DNA of 64,000 nt from assembly GCA_030267565.1 (NCBI GenBank), contig BRXU01000014.1, forward strand, positions 1,400,001 through 1,464,000, written 5' to 3'. Source of the stretch: Pleodorina starrii. Lineage: Eukaryota; Chlorophyta; Chlorophyceae; Chlamydomonadales; Volvocaceae. A program made the position numbers and the translations under genes. This document shows positions 22,101 through 32,597 of the stretch, piece after piece; within the stretch, counting starts at the first letter, position 1; each line of letters opens with the position of its first letter. The notes beneath the pieces were generated by a model that saw nothing but the letters and a program-made list of their open reading frames with translations, did no database searches and was not told where the DNA came from.

Positions 22101-23971
22101 TGATGTACCATCAGCAGGTGTGTGCGCGTTGGAATAGGTTGGGGGCTGAGTTGGTCGGGGTCGGTTGAGAAGGTGAAAGAATGGGTTGCTTGGGCTGTTT
22201 CTTATTTGGCGGGTTGGGTTGGAGTTGGAGTTGGATTGGGGGGTTCTCGGGGCGTAGGGTTTGCGGGGTAGAATTCGCGGTTGGGGTTTCCCGGTTTCCC
22301 TGCTCCAGTCCTTTACGAAACCGATAGTGGTGATGTGATAGAGCGGTGACCTGCCGTCGTTTTCCTCACAATATTTTTTAAACCCCACGTTGCACTGACG
22401 CGCCCGCCTACGCCTGCCTACGCTTCACGGAACAGTACTACGGCCACCATCACCACCCCCACCACCAGCACCAGCAGCAACACCACGCGCAGCTGCCGCC
22501 CGGCATGGCGCCCGGAGGCGGCTACTGGCCCGCCCGCGGCGGCTGGGGCGACCCCTCCATGTACGCCCACCAGCAACAACAACAGCAGCTGCAGCAGCAG
22601 CAACACCCCCAAGCACAACCGCATCAGCACCACCAACAGCAGCAGCAGCAACAGCTGCAACAACAACAGCACCAAAGATACGTCCCAGGCGGCCCGCCGC
22701 CGCCGCCGGACCCCGGCCGCTCCTCGCCGCCGCCGCCGCTCGACAACCCCGCGTCGCCGCCCGCGGAGTTCCGAGCCAGCGGCGGCGGAGCCGGCGGCCC
22801 CGAGCCGCCGCCGCTGCCGCCGCCGGTGGCCGCGGCGGCGGGGCCCCAAGGTACGACAGCAGCGGCGGCGGCGGCGGCGCCGCGGCTTGCGGACGTGCCT
22901 TCGGAGGTTGCTGAGGGGCTGTTGGCGGAGGCTCTGGCGGAGCGGGCGGGTCCGGATCAGTCCAGGGAGGCGGCCCAGGTGGCGGAGGTGCACGAATACG
23001 TGGAGCTGGTCAAGCAGGTGGGGGGTGTGGGGGTTGCGCCTTGCGCGTTGGTGTGGTGGGTGGGTGGGTAACAACATGGGAAGGCAAACTCGGGAAGCCA
23101 GGCACTTCACCCTGGCCCTCAGTATGCCCATTTGTGCGCGATTCACCGCGTATCGTATCATCTTGCCTCGTCTCTCATCGTCCCGTCGCGTCCCGTCTCG
23201 TCCCATCGTGTATCTGCAGGGTCACGTGTCCGACGAGGCTCATGACGTGGCGGGTCGACTGATGGGTTTGGAGCCCGTGGAGGCCCTGGCCACCATCTCG
23301 TACGTGCTGGATGCGCTGGCGGCTCACGCGGCCCCCGCCACCGCCAACACCGCAGCGGTGGCGCTGTCGGCGCTGGGGGCGTATGCGCGGGACGCGGCCA
23401 AGCGGGCCATGACCAAGTGAGAGGGTGTGTGTGTGGCATGGGGGACGGGGTGGGGGTGTGGGTGGGTGGGGTGGGGGCCGGTGGGGAGTGGATTGCCAGG
23501 CGCCAGAGGAAGCGGTGGAAGACGGGGAGGGGGGCGGGTGCAGGGGGCAGGGGCGGGTGGAGGGAGGGGGCACTGGACAGGAAGGGGGTAGGCGAGGCAC
23601 CCGGGCAAAAAGAGCGGCGCGCGCGGCAGGGCCTTATGGTGTGCGTCTTGAGCTTTCCCCCTCCCCGTTTGGACTGCCGATCTTGTCCTCCTCTTCTTGA
23701 GGGGGGACATTGCTTGGTAGGGCTTGTAACACACCCTCCCCTCCCCGCCCCTTTTTTGGACGGTCGCCGCCCGCGTCCCGCGCCCTGCCCCGGCGCGTCG
23801 CCCCGCACCCGCCGCAGGTACTGCCGGGCGCTGGCTGCCCAACACCAGCCCCAACTCCTAGCACCGCAGCAGCAGCCGCAACAGCAGCCGCAAGTGCAGC
23901 AGCAGCAACAACAACAGCAACATCAGCAGCAGCAGCGGGGCCCGGGGAGAGGAGGCGGTCCTGGCAGCTAA
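19157..23971 (+). CDS. CK1/tau-tubulin-kinase-type protein kinase with Gln/His-rich tail
   Basis: Ten exons: 19157-19291, 19392-19448, 19536-19628, 20235-20421, 20904-20994, 21201-21304, 21675-22117, 22436-23017, 23220-23416, 23818-23971. All are phase-consistent, giving 680 residues. Kinase landmarks are the glycine loop LGEGQFAEVYEV (25-36), ALKIE with the ATP lysine (K49), HRDVKPAN with the catalytic Asp (D140), IDFGLAR (163-169), and the CK1-group GSTTYASVHAH and DDLWSWLYCTIELL motifs. CK1 kinases lack the usual APE motif, and this protein does too. The second half is low complexity: poly-Gly/Pro, poly-Ala, His-rich and Gln-rich runs around an alpha-helical stretch (LADVPSEVAEGLLAEALAER). 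The substrate is unknown. The last intron can be retained to give an earlier stop. Confidence 0.9.
20124..20205. repeat. ACATCACCACACCC minisatellite in kinase intron
   Basis: Five to six units of about 14-15 bp immediately upstream of the acceptor at 20234, giving an extended C/A-rich tract in the fourth exon's upstream intron. Confidence 0.88.
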
Positions 23972-26690
23972 GGCGGACTGGGGGTCCCGCCAGCATTGGG
24001 ACCGTGGTCAACCCTGGGGTTGGGTAAATAGGGCCGTTGTTTGGGGCGCCAAGCGCCGTCACTACCACCCAGCCCGCTGTGCAGATGGCGGCGGCAACAG
24101 CAGCAACGCGTCCCATGACGGCAAATTGTTGGACCCCGCGGGAGTACCTATCCAGGACTGTGCTGATCGAGGACGGATAGCGGGTGCGGGCCACAGGCTC
24201 CTGCGGGGGAGAGCTCCGGCCGGAGAGCACCCGCCGTCGGTCCAAATCAAATGGCGAGCGCTGAGTGGAGGGCCGTCATCGGGCATTGGACCGGCCGGGG
24301 ATGCAGGGGAAGCACAATGCTGGAGCGCGAGGGGATGCGCCCCAGCAGCCCTCGGGCCGGCCCCATCCCGGTCAAAGCCGTGGCAGGGGATGACAAGCTA
24401 GGCCATGCTGCGTGCGCCCCGAGGGCATTCGCTGATGGCTCGGCGCCGGGTACCCGCCCGGGCACCGTCAGGATGCCGCCTGTCTGCGCCCTTCCCCCAC
24501 CCCCGCCACCTTATCCGCGCATCTCTCATGTCCCCGGACGCCTTGCTTCGAGGTTGCTGCAGCGCATTGCAGCGTAACGTTGCGTGACGCGCGTGCAGCG
24601 GTGTGGCGTGGCGTCCTGCGCCTGGCGGCTCATGGGAGGGCCACACGGACGCATGGATGCAGGTGTGTTTTATTCCCTTTCTGGTTCGGGGACAGCGCTC
24701 TCGTGTGTGTGAGCCAGGGCATATCACGGCCGGTCGGTACAGTGGTGAGGTGAGGTGGGCGTGCGGTGGCGGGGCCGTGATGGTCCGACGCGCCGGCGCT
24801 GCATGGGGGAGGGAAGGGAGGCACCGGAAAACGGACACGGGGCCAGAAGGGCAAGTGGGCGGGCGCAGCTGCTGGAAGGAGCGGATAAGGGACACGTGGA
24901 GGGGTGTGGTTGCACCATGTTGCCGCGTTCACCTCGCCGCCCATCGGTGGTTGGGGAGACGCCGTTGCTTGCCATGGTCTCGGTGCGGAGGGCCGTGGGA
25001 GTCACCCGCCTGGGGCATACGAGAAGACTCTTTACGGCATACAGATGTTTACGGCATACAGAGCCGGGTCGGCGCGCCCGTGACCTTTTGACTTCGGTGC
25101 GTATAATGGAGAGCCCTCCGTGTGTGTCTTGTCTCCTATCTGGACACTGGATCTGACTCATTACTGCTGTTGCTGCGGTCTTCTCACATGGCGCGACTGT
25201 GTACCTAAATGAATGTGGGCAAACGCAGCAGGGATTAGGATTAGGGACACACGCGCGGTGGGCTGCGGCAGCTCAATGGCAGTTCAAGTCGGCTTTTATT
25301 ATGGGGGCTGCGAAGGTGCTGTGACACCCGCCCCGTGTGGTGGGAGGGGGTCGAGCGCTGGCCGTGCGGGTGGTAAAAAGAAAATACCGCAGCGGAGACG
25401 GAGACGGCGTTAGCGAACGGACCCAGAACCCAGCAACACGTATGGACCATACCTGTAACCTTACCGAGCTGAGAAGCGCAGCGACCGCGTCGCCGCCAGA
25501 CCAACCCAGACGGACAAGTACGCGCGACAGCACAAGAACGGCACGAGCTCCCCGGACAAAACAACCCGACAAATGGTAGACTCACCTGCGGGTGGGTTGA
25601 CGTTGGAACGGGGGGCGCGGGCAGTGCGTCTTGCGAGTTCCTCCACCGCAATGTTGTCTCGGGTTCACCGTCGGAACCCCCGGGTAGCCTTAAACCCAAC
25701 CCAACCCTGTGCCCGCGAGGCTTTGCAACCCGTCAACATCAGTTCACCCCCCTCCCCCGCCGTATCCCCCCACAGCGGCGGCCGGGGTACCAACGACACA
25801 CGCCATCAGTAGCCCGTGGCACCATCCAGCCATACATCTAGGGGCGTATGCGCCCCGTGCAAACCACCAGCCTCATCCGTCCATTCCGCAAATGCAGGAC
25901 ACCTGCTGTAGGGGCTCACCCGCTGAGTGGGTTGCATGCAGTCGCTGGGTTTTTCTTAAGGGCGTTGAGCGTCGCGCCCCCTTGCTTGTCATCCTGACAC
26001 TTGCGCCCCTTGAACAAAACAAGGCTGGCCGGCTCCCCGGGGGCTCACCCCTGGAGCGGTGATTTCCACGACATTGCCACGTGCGTGTGGGCACGCTCCA
26101 CGCTGCTCCTCCAATGCCCAGCACGAAGAAGGCGATGCGCGGATGTCCATGGAACGACGAAAGCGCAGCCTTCCCTGGATGTGCTTCGGTCGTGAGAGTG
26201 CTCCGGTGCACCTCTGTGTCCGCCGTAAACCGTGAACCGGTGAACTCATCGAGGTGACCCTGCCACCCGTGCTGTCGTTCATTCCAGCGCTCCTCCCACA
26301 CAACCCCACAGTTTCACACGCGCGCGTTCGTTCGTCTGTTCGTTCACCCATTCGTTCATGATAATATCCGCTCCAAGAATGCATGAATACATACACATAC
26401 ATACGCACATACCGGTGTCGAGAATACGAACGCATACAATGAATGCACACACATATGGCGGGCACGGCTGCGTGATGCCGTACCTGCACGGGCCTCACCA
26501 CCACCACTGCGCGCCGCTGGCCGTCGCTGGAAATCGCGACACGCCCCTCTCCCCTGCATCTTGCTAGCTGCTCGCTGGCATCTTTTAAAGAGCGCGGCGC
26601 ACGTCGAGTTCGCGGCTTGTACTGCGGCAGGGCGACACGCAGCCTCAGCCGCGGCCGCTGCTGCTGCTAGCGGCGGGCTCGCACCTGGCT
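23972..26690. other. 2.7 kb without a confident gene
   Basis: Lies between a plus-strand and a minus-strand gene that converge, so 3' UTRs occupy both ends. In the middle (25240-25720) the minus strand shows splice-like borders. An open segment reading AVEELARRTARAPRSNV ends at a CGCAG/GTGAGT donor near 25587. It is followed by a family-2 repeat and, further on, an AATAAA near 25300. This could be the 3' end of a small minus-strand transcript, but the frame is too short to name. Confidence 0.4.
25371..25440. repeat. Dispersed repeat, family 2, second full copy
   Basis: GGTAAAAAGAAAATACCGCA followed by GCGGAGACGGAGACGGCGTT, then ACGGACCCAGAACCCAGCA. It matches the HisRS intron copy at 3429-3500 over about 70 bp with few differences. 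It lies outside any model I can support. Confidence 0.85.
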
Positions 26691-29563
26691 TCACCGCGGC
26701 AGCGGCAGCGGCACGGCCTCAGGCGGCAGCTGTATCGCCTCCGCCAGCGCGGCTCGCTGCTGGGGGGTGGAGGGCGCAGTGCAGTTGGCCCAGCCGCGCG
26801 TCTGGTCGCCGTAGGGACATAGCTCCGGCGAGGGCAGCTTGAAGGTGAGCATGTTGAGCGCCCACACGCGCTCGCACATCTCCTGCACGAAGAGCGGGTG
26901 GATGTACCTGCACGCGGGGTCAGTGGCGGGGCCGGGGGAGAGGAGGGATAATATACAAGACACCACAGAGGGACAGGAAACGACGGCCGGGGAGGAGGAG
27001 GAGGAGGCGCCAGGAAGGGGAAAGGAGATCCGCAGCGGGCGCCGGTGAGCTCCTGCTGGTTGGTTCCGGTACTCCTCACGGTTCGGTCTCGCCCTCGTAA
27101 CCACGGTTCGGTCTCGCCCTCCTAACCAAAAGTGGGTTCGGGTGAGGGGCCATGATAGAGGGCGATGTGGCGCGTGGCGGCGCGGCGAGGTGGCGGGTGG
27201 CTGTCAGGGAACCCGGCAGGGCGCGAGAGGCGAGTAAGGCCATGTCAGTGGCGGTGGCGGTGGCGGCCCACAAATTGGGCGCTCAGCGCGCGCGAGCGGA
27301 CGCCGGCCTTGACCTTCGCCTGTTGCCCTCTTTGCCTGCCGCCTTGCCTTTTGGTGAAGGTGCGGCCGCCCACCTCCGCCTGGCGGCCCCAGCAAAGCTC
27401 TACCGACTCCGGCTTGTGTGTGCTGCCCTCACCGTCCCCCTCCCTCCCCTCCACCTGCATGTACCCAACCTGCGGCAGCGGCAGCAGCAGCGGCAGCAGC
27501 AGCGGTAGCAGCGGCAGCAACAACGGCAGGAGCTCAGGGGAAAAGTAACAGTGGCGGTAGCAGCGGTGTAGCAGGGCGGCGGCCGTAGTGGGCGACAACA
27601 GCAGCACGCACCATCAGCAGAAGCAGAAGCTGCAGCAGCACCGGCGGAAGCTGCCACAGTAATGCGGTCTCAAGCGCAAGGTATAGCTGTGGCGGCAGCA
27701 GCCGCAGGGGTCGTAGAGTGGCGAGCGGGCATTCTTGATCAAATCAGGCTCACGGACAACCATTGCAGGCCCCGCTTCCTGAGCGTCGGCGACGAGTGAC
27801 GGGGGCCGGCATCAGCGGTGCTGCTGCCCACGCTCCGCTCCGCTCCGCTCGCACGTCCCGTATATGGCAAGCGTTGCTGGGCCCGTTCGTCAACGTCGCC
27901 TCTGTTCCGTCGCTGGCGTTTCCTCTTACCGATCCAATCATCCCCGTACCCCATCCCCACCCACCTGCCACCCCGCCACCCACGCCCGCGCGCACAGCTC
28001 CCAGTCTCCCGAGATGCCGCAGTCCCCGGGCCGCGAGAAGCCCTCCTCCAGTCCACCAAGCTCCCAAAACACCGCCGCGGGCAGCGCCAGCGGAGCAAAG
28101 TCCGTGAAGTGGACGTAGCTCCAGGCAATGCCGCCGACCCGCGGGTCGGGCTCCCAGCCCGCCGGGCCCCAGCGGTTGCCTCCCTCCTTCTGGCGGCACA
28201 TGCGGTAGGTGTTCATGCCCAGCACGCCCAGGCGCGGGTAGGTCTCGAACAAGGAGATCATGCGGCGCAGCCAGGTGCCGTTGGTGGGCGGGATCTGGTC
28301 GTCCTGCGGTCCGGGCGTGCAAGCGTGTGTGCGTGATTGTGTTTTGTGTCGGGGTGGAAGACATGTAAGGCCCGGGGCTACAAGACGGCGGATGTGTACC
28401 GCATAGCAATCGGGGCCCGCCGATGTCGATTGCTTCCTCCCATCCCTCCGGTCGCACTCCCTTACTCAATCCCCTTCCCCCCCCCCCCGCCTCCCTTACC
28501 CATCCCCCTTCCTCCCTTCACTGCCCCTCCCTCATCATTCCTAACCCACCTCACCCCTCTCCGCGCCCTCCCTCCGCGCCCTCCCTCCCTCCCCCCGCAG
28601 TCCGCACCTGCCACACGACCAGGTACCTGCCCCTCGCCGCCCTGGCCGCCCGGTTGTATCCCCTGGCCTCGTGCAGGTTGGCCGAGAACACGGGAACCAC
28701 GAAGCCGCTCGAATTCGCCACCTGGTCCGACCAGGACCCCGCCTCGTGCGGGTTGTCCACGTTCACAACCAACTCGCACGGCACGGCGGCGGCGGCGCAG
28801 GAGGCCTGCAGCTTCTCAGCGATCCGCTTCACCACTTGAGGCCGCTTGAAGTAGTTGAGGAGGATGGAGACCAGCGGCCGGCCGCCGTACAGGTCGGGCC
28901 GGAGGTGGGACGACGTGCAGGCTGCTGCCAGCGCCGCCGCGGCGGCGTTGGCGCCGGCGCCGCTGCGGAGAGGGGCGGCGCGGCGGCGGTGCAGGCGGGA
29001 TCGGCAATGGCACGTGTTGGGGGTTAGGGGGAAGGGAGATTATGTAGTACATACGCACGAACTGACGTACGGTACACAATCACACACGAACGGACGGACG
29101 GGATGGGACGGAATTATGGAGGAGGGGCCCCGAGAGGCAAACCTAGCGCCCGGCTCGGGGTCGTCGCGGGCGGGTTTCTTTTGACTGGGTACGGCAGCGC
29201 TGCACACCTGAGGCCCGCCTGCTCCGCGATGCGGGCGTTCCAGAGCAAACTCCGCATCTGCTTGGACTTTGAGGCCTTGGAGGTCTGCAGGGCGGTCTCG
29301 TTGGGCGCCGCTGCGGTGGGCGGCGAGGAAGGCCGGCCTAGGCGCAGTGAGCTCAGGTGCGACTCAATGGCTTGGAGCCCCTGGATCAGGTCCCGGAGCG
29401 TGTGCCGCGCCTGGGTGTTTAGGTTCGTGTGAAAGACCTTACAGGAATCGAGGGGGCAGCCGTCCGGTCCTCCGTAAACAGACGTTGCGAGCACCGAGCA
29501 CATGATGAACAACCACCATACTGCTGGACTTCGAACACACAGGTCTGTGTGCCATCTAAGCAT
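26691..29563 (-). CDS. Predicted type II membrane glycosyltransferase (GT2-like fold)
   Basis: Five exons: 29563-29208, 28962-28608, 28303-27965, 27469-27348, 26907-26691; phase-consistent, 462 residues. A short cytoplasmic N-terminus is followed by a hydrophobic signal anchor (VWWLFIMCSVLATSVY, about residues 16-31), typical of Golgi enzymes. The catalytic part starts with RPLVSILLNYFKRPQVVKRI, a nucleotide-sugar-binding beta strand. It continues with ELVVNVDNPHEAGSWSD, ARAARGRYLVVWQ and DDQIPPTNG (238-246, probable DXD-type metal site), then GDWELCARAW. The C-terminus has GEGSTHKPESVELCWGRQ and KRYIHPLFVQEMCERVWALN. The donor of exon 4 is GC rather than GT (AAAAG/GCAAGG), the accepted rare class, and joins in phase. 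Sugar donor and acceptor are unknown. Confidence 0.8.
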
Positions 29564-30630
29564 CTTCGTGGCAAAGATAACTATGTATTTGATTTTGTGC
29601 CAGGGTATCTATCAGAGCAGGGTGTCTATGTGCTTTGAATTTGGTTTCTAGGTGGTTGTTTTGCCATCGGAAGGTCACATATAGCCCAGTTTCTTAGACA
29701 AGAATCCCTCCTACATATGGGAATGATCTTTATCATAATATGTGCATTTCGTTGTCTTCTGTCCGCTAACCGCGCGTACGGCGCTGATTATTCAACTGCC
29801 CGCGTCATATATCCCGGAAGTCAGCTTCCGTCTTTCCAGGTGTTCTACTGAGATATGATGGGTGCAGGGTGCAGCACAGACAGTGCGAGCTTCAGAACGT
29901 TCAACGTCACTTTCAACGCACAACGAACCGAGCAGGCATATCCCCGCGCAGCTTTACTGCTTTCCCTCATGCGTGACCTATCTCCAAGGGCTCTATTCAA
30001 CTAGACAGTTGCCGGTTCCCAGCATTTTGGGATTTTGGCAAGCCGTGAAAACAGTTGGGGGCCGGCAACCTCCAGCGGATCCAACTGGCTGCCGCGGACA
30101 TCAAGAAAGGGACATTCTTTCCGGCGGGTCCTGGTCGCGTTTGACAGCGTCATCTTCCGCGCACGATCCCATCAATCACCCCGAGCTCCCCGAGCAGAGC
30201 GAGACGTGCAACGCTGTGATAACAAGCAGGGATGAGTAAGGGCGAATGCTGGCACCAAACGAAAGTACAAATTCCGAATCTCCATCATGTCGCGCAGTTG
30301 ACAGCTTTCTCGTTGCGAGCGTAGAAGGCATGGGCCATGATGCACAATCGGCTTCCTTGCCGCGCCCATATTTCGTCGGAGACGCAAGGGCGGCGCCGCA
30401 TGCAGCGTTCGACAACCTAGCACACAGTTGACGGTACCCCATCTGGACGAATCTGGCGTCACATTCGTCAGCGCCTCGTGCCAGCTGGACCTGGCCATTC
30501 CCTTGCGGTTTATTAGGTGTCTAAAAGCTCTCGTGCGGGGCTGTATGGTAAGCCCACGGCGCACGGCCAGGTGCCGCTGCCCTTGACGAGGCCCTCGGCC
30601 CCCGTGTCGTTTTGTGTCGTCTGAAACACT

Positions 30631-30668
30631 GTGGTACCGGTATACGGTAGTTTATACACCGGTACCAC
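30631..30668. other. Hairpin-forming inverted repeat
   Basis: Perfect 11-bp arms GTGGTACCGGT and ACCGGTACCAC separated by 16 bp. It lies in intergenic DNA where GTAC-containing words are frequent. Confidence 0.8.
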
Positions 30669-31413
30669 GGTACGACGCGAGCGACAGGTGTAGGCACGCG
30701 CTAAACACAGATGCGGACAAATGCTACAAGTGCAGAAACACGTGTTTGTGCTCGATACGAGTTCCTTAAGTCGCAAGGAAAATGACGACGGCTTTCGGTT
30801 GTCGCCTGTTGTCGGCTGTAGACCGCGCAATCGTTCCTGCTAACTGCTAACCTAATAAACAAACCTTAGCATTGTTAGGTGGTAATGCAGAGGCGGGGTC
30901 CAAAGTTTGAGAAGGTGCGGTGCTGCGATCTGCGGTATGCCGTTATTCGGTTGATGACGGTTGATGCCGTTGCAGGTACGGGCGGAGGGTACCGGCGACC
31001 GGGAACCGAGGGTCCGCAGCTCACTCGCGCTGTTCGAGCTTATCCGAAGTCAGGCAGAGCTAATGGTCCAATTATGATTACGTGCCGTAACTAGGGGCAA
31101 AGGTCTCAGGCCTCTCTGCATATGTTGGTGTGTTTCTACGAACAGTGAAGTTGGTCCATACACCCTATAATATGTCACAAACTGTTCCTCGATTACACCC
31201 AAAGCTTGATAGAAATCCATTCAGGTCCGCGTAATCAACGGCTCGTTTCGTGAAAGGCGGGCGCGGAAGCTAAGCTGCTATTGGTCGGACTTAGTACTGG
31301 TTGACATAGGTATTACCTACTACTTTCTTTATACTTATTTATATCGCTACTACCATTTCGTCTTGAAACTGCAAAACTTGCACCAGGTCCAGTCTCCGAG
31401 GGTAGGCCCCAAC

Positions 31414-31536
31414 ATGCTTCACCTGCAAATAGCGTCCTGCTTAGGAGCATGCTTACTCCTTCTAGCACTTACAACACCTGGACTTACTTTTAGTGCGAGC
31501 GATGAAGTGGCAGTGCCTACATTTTCGCTGGAGCAG
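31414..31536 (+). CDS. Candidate signal-peptide exon
   Basis: ATG followed by 41 codons: LHLQIASCLGACLLLLALTT, then PGLTFSASDEVAVPTFSLEQ, ending at a CAG/GTCAGC donor. This is a convincing signal peptide with a charge-poor hydrophobic core. Two further in-phase exon candidates follow: 31604-31660 (GYHMKARRTRGLLQDDT) and 31837-31888 (VDVLSPALQNKRVLRR). I could not join them in phase to the gene at 32598, so they may belong to that gene, to a separate small gene, or to none. Confidence 0.3.
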
Positions 31537-32236
31537 GTCAGCTTGCCTCTTCTAGAACCCCTTAGGTATACGCCTGTGGCTTAACGAATGATCTTCTGAG
31601 CAGGGCTATCACATGAAAGCGAGGCGAACTCGGGGTCTCTTGCAAGACGATACAGGTACGCCGGTTGTGTTTAACCCGTAAATTGCACTCCAAGGTGCTC
31701 AGCTGTATGTTAAAGCCACTAGGCGAGTAACAGTCTATCATGTGGTATAACGCCTGGCTACACAGTAACCTTGGTCCTTGGTCCTTGGTTGTGTCTTGTG
31801 CCCTGTCAAAGGGTTAATTGTCTTCATCTTGTCAGGGGTTGACGTGTTAAGTCCTGCCTTGCAAAACAAGCGTGTCCTTCGACGGGTATGCGTCGCATGG
31901 CGGGCAGCCCGAACTAGTAAAATGTCCGCATTCAGTTATGCTTTTCCCAAATGCACTCTTCACGGGAATATCTTCTTGGGTGATCCGAGCAATGTTCCGT
32001 CCGAATACGGTGCGCCCTGTCTACACCTGCCGTCGTACCTCCCTGGCGACCCAAGATACGGAAAGAGTCGTCCAGGCGCATGCACGCATACCCGTCATCT
32101 GCCCTTTCAAATACCCAGCAGTTGCACGATGCCAGCCACCCCTAGCGGGGATGCACTCAAGCACCTTCGTAGTCCAGAGCCGGGGCGCTGGACTCCTCGA
32201 TTGGGCGCCTGGGCTAGTAGCTCTTAGGATGAGGCT

Positions 32237-32270
32237 TAAACCCTAAAACCCTAAGCCCTAAGCCCTAAGG
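32237..32270. repeat. Short interstitial telomere-like repeat
   Basis: AAACCCTAAAACCCTAAGCC followed by CTAAGCCCTAAGG. Four to five CCCTAA-type words, too short and degenerate to be a chromosome end. Confidence 0.6.
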
Positions 32271-32597
32271 TTCCTCCTCCTCCTCCTCCTGCTCAGCCGG
32301 CTACACCGGAGCAGTGGGCAGCCCCATACACCCGCCCATCTCGACTGGGCCACTCCACCCAGCCTCAGCCTCCGACGGACCAACGCTGCGCGACAACGCC
32401 ATTACAGAACGCCCGGGGCCCAGAAGCGCCGCGACACCGGCGCACACCCGCCCCCAACCAATCCCACAAACGCTACTGTGCTTCCAAGTTTTCCCCCGCT
32501 ACCGTTCACATTCACCCATTCTCCCTCCCTCCCTCCGTCTCTCCCTCCCTCCCTCCCTCTCGCACGCGCCCACACACAACCGCATGGAACCGCAGCC

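Larger units (their letters stand above)
29564..32597. other. 3 kb low-GC stretch without a confident gene
   Basis: Promoter side of both flanking genes. GC is clearly lower than in exons and open frames are short. Contents I can name are a hairpin at 30631-30668, a possible signal-peptide exon at 31414-31536, and a telomere-like CCCTAA run at 32237-32270 followed by a pyrimidine tract and an AG (32281-32296) that looks like a splice acceptor. Confidence 0.5.

Noticed and set aside
32237..32270. A chromosome end
   Set aside because: Too few and too degenerate CCCTAA units, and unique genes flank both sides; at most an interstitial remnant.
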